Source: Moraxellaceae bacterium | Lineage (GTDB): Bacteria; Pseudomonadota; Gammaproteobacteria; Burkholderiales; Rhodocyclaceae | NCBI GenBank assembly: GCA_031119205.1 | Contig: JAVHYF010000002.1 | Coordinates: forward strand, 115,655-179,654 | DNA length: 64,000 nt | Direction of reading: 5' to 3' | Shown here: positions 55,354-63,959 of the stretch, piece after piece | How the letters are laid out: each line of letters starts with the position of its first letter | Position numbering within the stretch: the first letter of the stretch is position 1 | Translations under genes and position numbers: made by a program | Notes under the pieces: model-generated | What the model saw: the letters and a program-made list of their open reading frames with translations, nothing else | Told to the model about the DNA's origin: nothing | The model's database searches: none

Positions 55354-56469
55354 ATGATTCAGACACTTCTGGGCGGCCTGACGCCGCAACGCTTCCTCAA
55401 GGAGTACTGGCAGAAGAAGCCGCTACTCGTCCGCAACGCGATTCCCGGTTTCAACGGGCTGCTGAGCCCCGCCGAGGTCCGCGAACTGGCCTGCGACGAG
55501 GACGCCGAATCGCGTCTGATTTTCCAGCGCGACCGCCAGTGGGACATGCTGCGCGGGCCCATGCAGCCTCGCGATTTCCCGCGCAAAGGTCCGTGGACGA
55601 CGCTGGTGCAAGGCCTCAACCTGCTGCGCGACGACGCCGACACTCTGCTGCAGGCATTCAACTTCATCCCCTACGCCCGCCTTGACGACCTGATGGTGTC
55701 CTACGCCACCGATGGCGGCGGAGTCGGCCCGCACTTCGACTCCTACGACGTGTTCCTGCTGCAGGGCATGGGGCAACGCCGCTGGCAGATCAGCGCGCAA
55801 CGCGACCTGACCCTCGTCGAGGATGCGCCGCTCAAGATCCTCAAGCACTTCAAACCGACCCAGGAATGGGTGCTCAATCCCGGCGACATGCTGTACCTGC
55901 CGCCACGCTATGCCCACGACGGCGTCGCCATCGGCGAGTGCATGACGTACTCGATCGGCTTCCGCGCACCATCCGCCCAGGAACTGGGCACGGAATTCCT
56001 CGGCTGGCTCTCGGAAAACCTCGAACTGTCCGGCATGTACACCGACCCGGACCTCGCCGCCGGACGCCAGCCCGGCCGGATTCCGGACGCGATGATCGAT
56101 CAGGTGAGCGACATGCTGGATCGGATCAAGTGGTCGAGGAAGGACGTCGCCCGCTTCCTGGGCGAGTACCTGTCCGAACCCAAGCCGCACGTCTTCTTCG
56201 ATCCCCCGGAAGCACCGCTGAGTGAAAAGCGCTTCCTCGCGCAGGCCAGACGCCACGGCCTGCGGCTCGATCGACGCACCCAGATTCTTTATGCAGGCGG
56301 CGAAATTCATGTCAACGGAGAGCCCGGAGTACGCGTTAACCCCGCGTTCAAGCAACTGGCTGATCAGCGCGAGCTGGTTCTGCCAGCTGATCTGGACGAC
56401 GAATCACAGGCGTTGTTGCACGAGTGGTATAGCTGCGGCTTCATCCATATCCGCCAGCCAGGCACTTGA
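55354..56469 (+). CDS. roxA: Ribosomal oxygenase (ribosomal protein L16 arginine hydroxylase)
   Basis: A 371-residue JmjC-type 2-oxoglutarate and iron(II)-dependent oxygenase of the YcfD/RoxA family, which hydroxylates an arginine of ribosomal protein L16. The iron site is visible as H-x-D in GPHFDSYDVFLLQ (about residues 128-140) with the distal histidine in PPRYAHDG (about 186-193). The C-terminal dimerisation part is present. No Shine-Dalgarno sequence precedes the ATG. Confidence 0.93.
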   Translation: MIQTLLGGLTPQRFLKEYWQKKPLLVRNAIPGFNGLLSPAEVRELACDEDAESRLIFQRDRQWDMLRGPMQPRDFPRKGPWTTLVQGLNLLRDDADTLLQAFNFIPYARLDDLMVSYATDGGGVGPHFDSYDVFLLQGMGQRRWQISAQRDLTLVEDAPLKILKHFKPTQEWVLNPGDMLYLPPRYAHDGVAIGECMTYSIGFRAPSAQELGTEFLGWLSENLELSGMYTDPDLAAGRQPGRIPDAMIDQVSDMLDRIKWSRKDVARFLGEYLSEPKPHVFFDPPEAPLSEKRFLAQARRHGLRLDRRTQILYAGGEIHVNGEPGVRVNPAFKQLADQRELVLPADLDDESQALLHEWYSCGFIHIRQPGT

Positions 56470-56504
56470 TGCAGCGTACGGACGTGTAATCGTTCTCATC
56501 TGTT

Positions 56505-56513
56505 TGATATACT
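56505..56513 (+). promoter_or_regulatory. Extended -10 promoter of the small lipoprotein gene
   Basis: TGATATACT combines the TGn extension with TATACT, 81 nt before the ATG. The -35 (TGTAAT) is weak, as usual for extended -10 promoters. Confidence 0.45.
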
Positions 56514-56594
56514 CTTGCGTCGGTTTTAGTCTTGACCGATCAAGATATTAGGTTCACTCCAGCTACTGCCAATTTTTCGCAAGGGATACCAAGA

Positions 56595-56804
56595 ATGAAA
56601 CAGTCTCTCCTCGTTGCCGCCCTGATCGCTCTGGCCATGACCGCTTGCAGCAAGCAAGAAGAAGCCGCTCCGGCTCCGGCTCCCGAAGCCGCTGCTCCGG
56701 CTCCTGAGGCTGCTCCGGCTCCGGAAGTTTCCGCTCCGGAAGCTGCTCCGGCTGCTGACGCTTCGGCCCCGGCTGCTGACGCTTCCGCTCCGGCTGCCAA
56801 CTAA
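56595..56804 (+). CDS. Small Ala/Pro-rich lipoprotein
   Basis: A 69-residue protein with a lipoprotein signal (MKQSLLVAALIALAMTAC, lipobox at residues 15-18) and a mature part made almost only of Ala, Pro, Glu and Ser in degenerate PAPEAA and ASAPAAD repeats. No domain is recognisable; such proteins may act as flexible surface or periplasmic linkers. It has its own promoter and a perfect terminator, which suggests strong independent expression. Confidence 0.8.
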   Translation: MKQSLLVAALIALAMTACSKQEEAAPAPAPEAAAPAPEAAPAPEVSAPEAAPAADASAPAADASAPAAN

Positions 56805-56826
56805 TCAGTTAGTTGCGCAATCGCAG

Positions 56827-56854
56827 AAAAGCCGACCCATGGGTCGGCTTTTTT
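56827..56854 (+). terminator. Terminator after the small lipoprotein gene
   Basis: AAAAGCCGACCC is directly followed by GGGTCGGCTTTT with AT between, then more T residues; a perfect hairpin. Confidence 0.92.
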
Positions 56855-56970
56855 GTTGCCGTCGTTTCCTGATGCGGCGATATGCGGACATGTGTCGCGA
56901 TCGCGCTGCATTGCGCCACACGCGCGATTGACGGTACCCGCCTCTGACGCTAAGATGCCGCCTCTTGACT

Positions 56971-57063
56971 GGAGAGGTGGCCGAGAGGTCGAAGGCACTC
57001 CCCTGCTAAGGGAGCATGCGGGCAAAACCTGCATCAAGGGTTCGAATCCCTTCCTCTCCGCCA
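56971..57063 (+). tRNA. tRNA-Ser (anticodon GCU)
   Basis: A 93-nt class II tRNA with encoded CCA. The anticodon arm CTCCC-CTGCTAA-GGGAG gives anticodon GCT, and a long variable arm and GGTTCGAATCC T-arm are present. Confidence 0.95.
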
Positions 57064-57114
57064 AGAACCTTGCAAAGCAGCGAGAACTAGACTATAGTCT
57101 CGCCTCTTCGCAGT

Positions 57115-57191
57115 GCGCCCGTAGCTCATCTGGATAGAGTACTTGGCTACGAACCAAGGGGTAGGAGGTTCGAATCCTTCCGGGCGCGCCA
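57115..57191 (+). tRNA. tRNA-Arg (anticodon ACG)
   Basis: A 77-nt tRNA with encoded CCA. The anticodon arm CTTGG-CTACGAA-CCAAG gives anticodon ACG, read as inosine after TadA action. It follows tRNA-Ser by 51 nt. Confidence 0.96.
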
Positions 57192-57199
57192 GATTGCTG

Positions 57200-57229
57200 A
57201 AAAGGCCTGAACCACGGTTCAGGCCTTTT
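57200..57229 (+). terminator. Terminator after the tRNA pair
   Basis: AAAAGGCCTGAACC pairs with GGTTCAGGCCTTTT around AC, followed by CTTTTC. Confidence 0.9.
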
Positions 57230-57306
57230 CTTTTCTGCGCAGCAATCCTGTTGCGCCAACGGTTGCGGACATTTGCGGGAAGCGCCGCAAAGCGCATGAT
57301 GCGCGC

Positions 57307-58305
57307 ATGGCCCGCAGCAACCGCCCCCTGCTCCGCACCCTGGCAACCCTGTGCCTGCTACTGCCGGCGCTGTGGGCGGTCGCGGCTTTGTCCATCGACG
57401 CCGCCTGGGCTCCGTGGCCGGGCCTGGCATGTGCACTGCTCATGACCGGCCTGCTGGCCTGGCTGCGTCCCTTCCGCTATGCGCTGGCCGGTTGCGGGCT
57501 GATCGTCATCGGCGTCATTGCATGGTGGCTGCACCTGGCGCCCGGCAGCGAGCGCGATTGGCAGGCCGACGTCACGCGACCGCCGCGGGCGACACTTGAC
57601 GGCCACATGCTGACCATCGAGAACGTGCGCAACTTCCGCTACCACGGCGCGGACGACACGGATTCCGAACAGCACTGGGAGACCCGTCGCTACGACCTGT
57701 CGAAGATCATAGGGCTGGATATCTACTTGTCCAGCTGGGGGCCGCAGCACATCGCCCACACCATCATGAGCTGGCGCTTCGCGGACGGACCACCGCTGGC
57801 GATCTCCATCGAGACGCGCAAGGAGCGCGGCGAGTCGTATTCGGCCGTGCTGGGATTCTTCCGGCAGTACGAGCTGTACTACGTGGTGGCGGACGAACGT
57901 GACGTGATCGGTGTGCGCACGGGGCATCGCGGCGAGACGATTCGGCTATATGCGATTGCAGGCAGGCGGGACGGCGCACGCCGCCTGCTGATGGGTTACA
58001 TCAAGGACATCAACGCACTTGCCGCGCAGCCACGCTGGTACAACGCCTTCACCACCAATTGCACGACGGTGATATTCGACAATGTGCAACACGTGTTCGG
58101 CGTATCGAAGCTGTGGGACTGGCGGGTGTACGCCAACGCCCACCTGCCAGAGATGCTCTACGAAGAAGGTTTCGTCGACACCACGATGCCCTACGCGGAA
58201 CTGCAGCAACGCAGCGACATTACGGCCGCGGCACAGGCTGCGGATGGCGCGGACGATTTCTCGACGCGCATCCGGGCCAACCTTCCGGTCGCCACGATGC
58301 GCTGA
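57307..58305 (+). CDS. DUF4105 (Lnb N-terminal type) membrane protein
   Basis: A 332-residue protein. Three hydrophobic helices near the N terminus (about residues 10-30, 36-52 and 58-75) anchor a periplasmic domain of the DUF4105 family. SWGPQHIAHTIMSWRF supplies a conserved histidine and YNAFTTNCTTVIF the likely catalytic cysteine, a pattern of papain-like thiol proteases or acyltransferases. It stands alone after a tRNA terminator. Substrate unknown. Confidence 0.85.
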   Translation: MARSNRPLLRTLATLCLLLPALWAVAALSIDAAWAPWPGLACALLMTGLLAWLRPFRYALAGCGLIVIGVIAWWLHLAPGSERDWQADVTRPPRATLDGHMLTIENVRNFRYHGADDTDSEQHWETRRYDLSKIIGLDIYLSSWGPQHIAHTIMSWRFADGPPLAISIETRKERGESYSAVLGFFRQYELYYVVADERDVIGVRTGHRGETIRLYAIAGRRDGARRLLMGYIKDINALAAQPRWYNAFTTNCTTVIFDNVQHVFGVSKLWDWRVYANAHLPEMLYEEGFVDTTMPYAELQQRSDITAAAQAADGADDFSTRIRANLPVATMR

Positions 58306-58308
58306 CGC

Positions 58309-59286
58309 CTAGACGTACAAGGGCTCCTGCGCGACGCGCGAGACCTGCTCCTCCAGCTGCGCGATATGCCCGGCCCAGTAGTGGCCCGCGCCGAACCACG
58401 GAAAGGCCGCAGGAAACGCGGGGTCATCCCAGCGCCGCGCCAGCCAGGCAGCGTAGTGCATCAGACGCAGCGCACGCAGCGCTTCCACGAGATGCAGCTC
58501 GCGCCGATCGAACTCGCAGAAGTCCTCGTAACCCGCCAGCAGTTCTGATAGCTGCAGCCCCATGTCGGCGCGCTCGCCGGACAACAACATCCACAGATCC
58601 TGGACGGCCGGGCCAGTGCAGGCATCGTCCAGATCGACGAAGTGCGGGCCGGCATCGGTCCACAGGATATTGCCCAGATGCACGTCACCATGCAGACGCC
58701 GCAGCCTCACGTCGCCCGCGCGTACAAAGGCCTGGTCGCATTCGCCCAGCAGCGCCTGCGAGACCTCGGCGTATTGCTGGCGCAACTCGGGCGGCAACCA
58801 GTCGTTGCCCAGCAGGTAGTCGCGCGCGACGTAGCCGAAACCGCGTGTCTCCATGCGCTGCCGCTCGTTGAAGGACTCCACCGCACCGATTGCGTGGATG
58901 CGCCCGATGAAGCGGCCTATCCACTGCAGCACACCGGCATCGTCCAGCTCCGGGCTGCGCCCACCACGGCGCGGGAAGAGCGCAAAGCGGAAGCCCTCGT
59001 ACGTCAGCAGCGTTCCTCCCGGTAACAACGTCGGCGCAACGACGGGAATCTCCGCATCGGCAAGCTGCCGGGCAAAGCTGTGCTCTTCCAGAATCGCCGC
59101 GTCACTCCAGCGCGCAGGGCGATAGAACTTGGCGACGACGAACCCGCCCTCATCCAGACCCACCTGATAGACGCGGTTCTCGTAGCTGTTGAGCGCCAGC
59201 AGGCGGCCATCCACACGCAGGCCGGCCGCCTCGACGGCATCGAGTACGAGATCGGGAGTGAGGCTGGCGTAAGGAACGGCGGACAA
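58309..59286 (-). CDS. srkA: Stress response serine/threonine kinase (SrkA/YihE type)
   Basis: A 325-residue protein with the aminoglycoside-phosphotransferase kinase fold. The catalytic loop HGDVHLGNILW (about residues 197-207) and metal-binding FVDLDDAC (about 214-221) are intact, and NSYENRVYQVGL near the N terminus is typical of YihE. The start is TTG at 59286, 8 nt after GGAG, giving the normal family length; no suitable ATG exists. Convergent with the DUF4105 gene, 3 nt apart. Confidence 0.88.
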   Translation of the reverse strand: MSAVPYASLTPDLVLDAVEAAGLRVDGRLLALNSYENRVYQVGLDEGGFVVAKFYRPARWSDAAILEEHSFARQLADAEIPVVAPTLLPGGTLLTYEGFRFALFPRRGGRSPELDDAGVLQWIGRFIGRIHAIGAVESFNERQRMETRGFGYVARDYLLGNDWLPPELRQQYAEVSQALLGECDQAFVRAGDVRLRRLHGDVHLGNILWTDAGPHFVDLDDACTGPAVQDLWMLLSGERADMGLQLSELLAGYEDFCEFDRRELHLVEALRALRLMHYAAWLARRWDDPAFPAAFPWFGAGHYWAGHIAQLEEQVSRVAQEPLYV

Positions 59287-59380
59287 GATGGCGACTCCAG
59301 AGGGAGCCGCGATGTTACACGGCGCACCGGTTGGCGACCGCGGATACCGCCGGGAACGCTGCGGATGACGAGCAGCCCGC

Positions 59381-61339
59381 TCAGCTGGCCGGCTGCACCG
59401 GTTGCGGCGGGCCCAACGCATAACCCTGGGCACCCTGCACCCCCAGCCTTGCCAGCGCAGCCGCCGCATCGCGCTGGCCGAAGGAATGCGCCAGCACCGG
59501 CACTTCCAGCATGCGGGCCACGCGAACGATGGCTTCGACAAGGAAGCGACCGGCGTCCTGTTCGATGTCCTCGGCCAGGCTCGCATCCAGCTTCACGTAG
59601 TCCGGCAGCATGTCGCGCAGCATCGCAAGGCCACCATCGGACACGCCGAAACGGTCGATACCGACACCGAAGCCCGCCAGACGCGCCGCGCGCGCGAAGT
59701 TGCGGGCGGCATCCCTGTGGTGCGCCAGGTCGTCCTCGCGCAACTCGAACAGCACAGCATGATCACCCAGCCGCAGGCGCCACACCTCCAGGCGCTCGCC
59801 AATGTCGTCGCGACTCCAGCTGGCAAAGCTGAGGTTGACAGCATAGGGCGGCGCGTCGAGATCCACCGGCTCGCGCGCCAGCAGGCTGATGACCTGTTCA
59901 TCCAGCTCACGCAACAGGCCGAAGCGGCTGGCCATTGGCCACCAGCGCGCAGCCTCTACCTCGTGCCCCTGTGCGTCGAGCACACGGGTCAGAACCTCGC
60001 GATGCAGCACCTGATCCATCCGCCCCGCATCCAGTGCCATCACCGGTTGCAGCATCAGCACCAGACGGTCCTTGGCGAGTGCTTCGCGCAGCAGGATGGC
60101 CCAACGTCCGCCGCCGGAAGCCTCGGCAGTCTCGTTGGCCAGCGCATCCACACGACAATGGCGGCCAGGCTGACTGCGCGCCTGCTGCAAGGCCAGGTCG
60201 GCCGCTGCCAGCACCGTGGACGGCTCGCGTGCGTTGAGCGGCGTCCAGCCGATGGCGGCATCCACCAGGCGCGTCCCGTCCACCGTCAGCCGCGTGTCGA
60301 AACGCGTCAACAGCCCGAGGCTGAGCCCTTCGGGCACCACCGCATCCCCGGCACTCATCAGCACCGCAAATGTGGCGGCGCCTATGCGCGCGTGGTAGCC
60401 GTCCATGAACACGCCCTGCACGTCGGCGGCAAGCTCACGGATCAGTGCATCGCCCGCGGCAAAGCCTGCATTCCGGTTGACGACCTCGACGCCACGGCAC
60501 TCGATCAGGGCCAGCCACAAATCCGCTTCGTGCCGACGCTCTGCCAGCACCAGATGCAGCGCACGGCGGTTGCCCATGCCGGTCAGCGCATCGCTGAGGG
60601 CCTCGCGCCGGAACTGTTCGGCGCGCGCCTCCTCCTCGGCCACGTTGCGTTGCGTGGCCATGACAAGCTGGTTGAAGCCGGCCACGAAACGCTGCAGCTC
60701 CTGCGCGCGCGGCTGTGCCTCCACCAGCCGGAAGCGACGTTGCGAAGCATCGACGGAGGCCGCTGCAACTTCCGCCAGCGGCGCCAGCAAACCCCGCAAC
60801 CAGCGGTTGGCACCCCACCATGCGAGGCCCCACAACGCGATGAGCCAGCCTGCCGTCTGCAGGCTGCCGCGCCACAACTGCACATAGGCGAAGCGCGGGT
60901 GGCTCTCCACTTCGACGTGCCCCAGCATGCGCCAGCCGGACGAAACCTTGGCCTGCGCGCGCGGTGTGCGCAGAGCCGCCAGCTTCGCGAACCAGTGCGG
61001 CACGTCCACCGCCTCGTCCTCGGCTAGGTGCAGCTCCACGACCGGGGTGCCACGCGCATCGCGGACGGCGATGCGCCGGTAGTAGCCACGGTCGAACACC
61101 GGCAGGGCGACGCCCCGCGCAGTGACGACGTCGCCATCCTTCCAGGTCTGCCCCAGCACGAGCGCCAGCGATGTAGCGGCATCCTGCGCATGGGAGGCCA
61201 GCTGCGCCTGCACGAAGGCCCGCGTGCTGAGCCACTGCCCGACGAACACCCCGATGATCGCCAGCGTGAAGATGGCCGCCAGCGCCCGCAGCAACTGGCC
61301 GTGCAACGTGGGGCTGGCAGAGTGGTCGCGCGCGCTCAC
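59381..61339 (-). CDS. lapD: LapD-type inside-out c-di-GMP receptor with degenerate GGDEF and EAL domains
   Basis: A 652-residue membrane protein. TM1 about residues 15-37, a periplasmic LapD/MoxY sensor domain about 40-155, TM2 about 158-176, HAMP about 178-230, then a GGDEF-fold domain whose active site reads GAATF and an EAL-fold domain with EVL in place of EAL and GIDRFGVSDGG in place of the DDFG metal site. It therefore should bind but not make or degrade c-di-GMP, as in Pseudomonas LapD, which sequesters LapG. It overlaps lapG by 4 nt. Confidence 0.88.
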   Translation of the reverse strand: MSARDHSASPTLHGQLLRALAAIFTLAIIGVFVGQWLSTRAFVQAQLASHAQDAATSLALVLGQTWKDGDVVTARGVALPVFDRGYYRRIAVRDARGTPVVELHLAEDEAVDVPHWFAKLAALRTPRAQAKVSSGWRMLGHVEVESHPRFAYVQLWRGSLQTAGWLIALWGLAWWGANRWLRGLLAPLAEVAAASVDASQRRFRLVEAQPRAQELQRFVAGFNQLVMATQRNVAEEEARAEQFRREALSDALTGMGNRRALHLVLAERRHEADLWLALIECRGVEVVNRNAGFAAGDALIRELAADVQGVFMDGYHARIGAATFAVLMSAGDAVVPEGLSLGLLTRFDTRLTVDGTRLVDAAIGWTPLNAREPSTVLAAADLALQQARSQPGRHCRVDALANETAEASGGGRWAILLREALAKDRLVLMLQPVMALDAGRMDQVLHREVLTRVLDAQGHEVEAARWWPMASRFGLLRELDEQVISLLAREPVDLDAPPYAVNLSFASWSRDDIGERLEVWRLRLGDHAVLFELREDDLAHHRDAARNFARAARLAGFGVGIDRFGVSDGGLAMLRDMLPDYVKLDASLAEDIEQDAGRFLVEAIVRVARMLEVPVLAHSFGQRDAAAALARLGVQGAQGYALGPPQPVQPAS

Positions 61340-61980
61340 AGCCTGCGCTCCCGCAGCACCCGCTCCTGCAGCTCGCGCCAGCGCCGCACCTGGCTGGCAC
61401 CACCCGCGGTGGCCTGGCCGTCACGCCACAGGTGCTCGTCATTGAAACTGAACACGGGGCTCAGGTCCGGTCGCTGTGAGGCGCGCAGCAGGCGCGGATC
61501 AATGTTGTCCAGCACCAGTGGGTCGGCCTCGGGCTGCGGGTAGTAAGCCAGCACCATGTGGTTGTCGGTGCGGTCGCGCAGCTTCGCCCGCACGTACACG
61601 AGGCGCAGCTTGTCGGCGGCCACGCCGCGTTCGCGCAGCGAGAAGTATTTGGCGATGGTGTAGTCCTCGCAGTCGCCGGCATTGCGCGCCACGAATTCCG
61701 CTGGCGTCGACCAGTGTTCCTCCACATGCCAGGCGTCGATGTCTTCGGCATAGGGCACACGATTGGCCAGCATGTTGGCGCGATCGATCAGGGCGGGATC
61801 CTTAGCGGCCGGCAGCTTGCGCGACGCACGCTGCCAGGCCAGCAGCCGCTCACCCGCCGCCGGGCCGAAGCGCTGGGTCATGGCCTGCACGAGGCCCTGC
61901 CCGGCCTCGGCCAGATAGGCCTGCGCCCCCCAGGCCCACATGGCCAGACCGGCGGCCATCAGGATGCGCGGCGGATTCAT
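61336..61980 (-). CDS. lapG: LapG-type periplasmic cysteine protease
   Basis: A 214-residue bacterial transglutaminase-like cysteine protease. A signal peptide covers about residues 1-22; the triad is visible as Cys in NAGDCEDYTIAKYF, His in DNHMVLAYY and Asp in LDNIDPRLL. LapG cleaves giant surface adhesins when not held by LapD. ATG at 61980 gives the signal peptide; upstream in-frame sequence is unlike a coding start. The adhesin target is not in the window. Confidence 0.9.
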   Translation of the reverse strand: MNPPRILMAAGLAMWAWGAQAYLAEAGQGLVQAMTQRFGPAAGERLLAWQRASRKLPAAKDPALIDRANMLANRVPYAEDIDAWHVEEHWSTPAEFVARNAGDCEDYTIAKYFSLRERGVAADKLRLVYVRAKLRDRTDNHMVLAYYPQPEADPLVLDNIDPRLLRASQRPDLSPVFSFNDEHLWRDGQATAGGASQVRRWRELQERVLRERRL

Positions 61981-62077
61981 CCCGCCAATTACGGCAGGCG
62001 GCCGCCCCGGGTTGAGGCTCAAGTCCGGCCACGCGGGTGACGTAACTTCATGTGGCGACCACGACACACGACTCACC

Positions 62078-62485
62078 ATGTTCAGCACCGCGTACCGCAT
62101 CCTCCTTCCACTTGCCCTGCTGATCGGCCTCAGCGGCTGCGAACTGCTCGGCATCGAAGATCCGGCCAAGGAAGCCGCCCGCGTCGAAGCAGAGGGCAAG
62201 GCCATCGGCAGCGCCTGCCGCCATTCGGGACGCGCGCTGGAGGACTGCTTCACCATGAATCCCTCGGCCTCCAAATCGGCCGTCTTCGCCGGCTGGCGCG
62301 AGATGAACGACTACATGACCGAGAACAAGATCGAGTCCATCCGCCCCGAGCTCCCCGGCGCCGGCATGCCTTTGCGCAAGCAGGCGGCAAAGGCGGCGGA
62401 AGCCGAACCCGAAGAAGAAGCCAGCGAACCCGCCGCGAGCGAGCCGGCTTCCCGCCGCCGTCCGCGTCGCACCGGCGGTAGCTGA
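62078..62485 (+). CDS. Lipoprotein with a charged Ala/Glu-rich tail
   Basis: A 135-residue protein with a lipoprotein signal (LLPLALLIGLSGC, lipobox near residue 21). The middle (about 25-85) is helical with two cysteines (ACRHSGRALEDCF) that may form a disulfide, followed by an Ala/Glu-rich segment and an arginine-rich end (RRRPRR). Divergent from lapG. I do not recognise a named family. Confidence 0.75.
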   Translation: MFSTAYRILLPLALLIGLSGCELLGIEDPAKEAARVEAEGKAIGSACRHSGRALEDCFTMNPSASKSAVFAGWREMNDYMTENKIESIRPELPGAGMPLRKQAAKAAEAEPEEEASEPAASEPASRRRPRRTGGS

Positions 62486-62554
62486 GCGCACAAGCATCGA
62501 ACCGGGGCCGGCTGGCGCGCTTATCATGCGCGCTTTCCTTTGCCGCACCCCGCC

Positions 62555-63628
62555 ATGTCCACACCCGGACACGCCCTCCTGCTCTACTGCCGCGCCGGCT
62601 TCGAAAACGAATGTGCCGCCGAGGCCAACCACCTGGCCGGCGAAGCCGGCCTGAGCGGCTACGCGCGCGTCCAGCCGGACAGCGGCTTCGTGCGCTTCAC
62701 GCTGCAGGACAGCTTGCCCTGGGACGAGATCGCCCAGCGCCTGCCGTGGAATGACTGGGTCTTTCCACGCCAGCGCGTCGTGCTGGTCGCACGCGTCGAC
62801 AGGCTGCCCGCCGAAGACCGCGTGAAGCCCATCCTCGATGCCGTGAAACAGCGCGGCATCAAGGCCGGCAAGGTGTGGTTCGAGACTGCCGACACCAACG
62901 AGGCCAAGGAACTGTCCAGCTTCCTGCGTAGCTTCGCCCCCCATCTGGAACGCGCCTTCGACAAGACCGGCGTGATGAGCAAGAAGCCCGGCGCGCCCAC
63001 CCTGCACCTGTTCTTCGAAGATTCCGGCAGCGTGGACATCGGCCTCAGCCCCGCCGACGATGCCGCCGAATGGCCGATGGGCATTCCCCGCCTACGCATG
63101 CCGCGGGCGGCGCCCAGCCGCTCCACGCTGAAGCTGGCGGAGGCCTTCCTGTCGCTGATGAACGAACGCGAGCGCGAGACCAGTCTGCGCCCCGGCCTGC
63201 GCGCCTGCGACCTCGGCGCAGCGCCCGGCGGCTGGACGCTGCAACTGGCCGAGCGCGGCCTGCGCGTGTACGCCATCGACAACGGGCCGATCGCCGACGC
63301 GGTGCTGGAAACAGGGCTCGTCGAGCACGTTCGCGCCGACGGTTTTACCTGGCGACCGCCGCACAAGCTCGACTGGATGGTCTGCGACATGGTCGAGCAA
63401 CCGGCCCGCGTCGCCGCGCTGATCGGCGACTGGGTGGCCAGCGGCCGTTGCCGGCGCAGCATCTTCAACCTCAAGCTGCCGATGAAGAAACGCTTCGACG
63501 AAGTGCAGCGCTGTCGCGAGATCCTGGCCGAGCGACTCGCCGACACCGGCCAGCCCTGGGTGCTGCGTATGCGCCACCTGTACCACGACCGCGAGGAAAT
63601 CACGGCCTATCTCGGGCCGGCGGCATAG
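62555..63628 (+). CDS. rlmM: 23S rRNA (cytidine-2498-2'-O)-methyltransferase
   Basis: A 357-residue RNA methyltransferase. An N-terminal THUMP-like part (about residues 1-170) precedes a Rossmann domain with CDLGAAPGGWTLQLAERG (SAM site), DGFTWRPP and the catalytic K-D-K set in VCDMVEQPAR and FNLKLPMKKRFDEV. The ATG at 62555 fits the family N terminus. Its TAG stop overlaps the first bases of a nested inverted repeat. Confidence 0.95.
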   Translation: MSTPGHALLLYCRAGFENECAAEANHLAGEAGLSGYARVQPDSGFVRFTLQDSLPWDEIAQRLPWNDWVFPRQRVVLVARVDRLPAEDRVKPILDAVKQRGIKAGKVWFETADTNEAKELSSFLRSFAPHLERAFDKTGVMSKKPGAPTLHLFFEDSGSVDIGLSPADDAAEWPMGIPRLRMPRAAPSRSTLKLAEAFLSLMNERERETSLRPGLRACDLGAAPGGWTLQLAERGLRVYAIDNGPIADAVLETGLVEHVRADGFTWRPPHKLDWMVCDMVEQPARVAALIGDWVASGRCRRSIFNLKLPMKKRFDEVQRCREILAERLADTGQPWVLRMRHLYHDREEITAYLGPAA

Positions 63629-63884
63629 GGTCTGCTGCCCCGGGGCGGCGGGTTGCGCTCGCACGCGATGCCCGCAGGGCAAGGCGCGGCAACGAAGGCA
63701 GGATGGCCCCCTGACGAGGCGCCGTAACGCAGCCATGCGGGCATCGCGTGCGAGCCCTTCGGGTTGGGGGCCAGGGCCCGTGCCACGGGATTACCCCATA
63801 CGGAACGCTTCCCTTGTCGAGTCGCGCCGTTTTCGCGCAAGCCTTGCCCCCAACGCAGGCCGCCGCCACGGGGCAGCAGACCCT
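63627..63884. repeat. Nested inverted-repeat element after rlmM
   Basis: Outer arms 63627-63651 and 63860-63884 match over 25 bp with one mismatch; inner arms 63657-63676 and 63736-63755 are a perfect 20-bp inverted repeat. The 258-bp unit begins inside the rlmM stop codon and fills most of the gap to the helicase gene. It could be a MITE-like insertion or another dispersed intergenic repeat; no target-site duplication is obvious. The open frame on its minus strand looks like repeat-derived noise. Confidence 0.7.
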
Positions 63885-63905
63885 CGCTAAGTCCTTGATG
63901 TAGGG

Positions 63906-63911
63906 TACAAT
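63906..63911 (+). promoter_or_regulatory. TACAAT -10 element before the helicase gene
   Basis: TACAAT followed by CGCGGGC, 49 nt before the ATG. CTTGAT lies only 7 nt upstream, too close to be a normal -35. Confidence 0.4.
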
Positions 63912-63959
63912 CGCGGGCTTTGCTGCGTGCCGCCCGGCACCAGCTGTCCAAGGAATGTC

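Noticed and set aside
56540..56800. Minus-strand Ala/Gly/Ser-rich open frame opposite the small lipoprotein
   Set aside because: The lipoprotein strand has the promoter, lipobox and terminator; the antisense frame only mirrors the repeats.
56971..57191. tRNA pair as a possible integration site for a mobile island
   Set aside because: No integrase, no direct repeat of a tRNA 3' end and no foreign gene block follow; downstream genes look chromosomal.
63607..63951. Minus-strand open frame in the gap after rlmM
   Set aside because: It lies almost wholly in the nested inverted repeat, and its sequence looks repeat-derived rather than a protein family.
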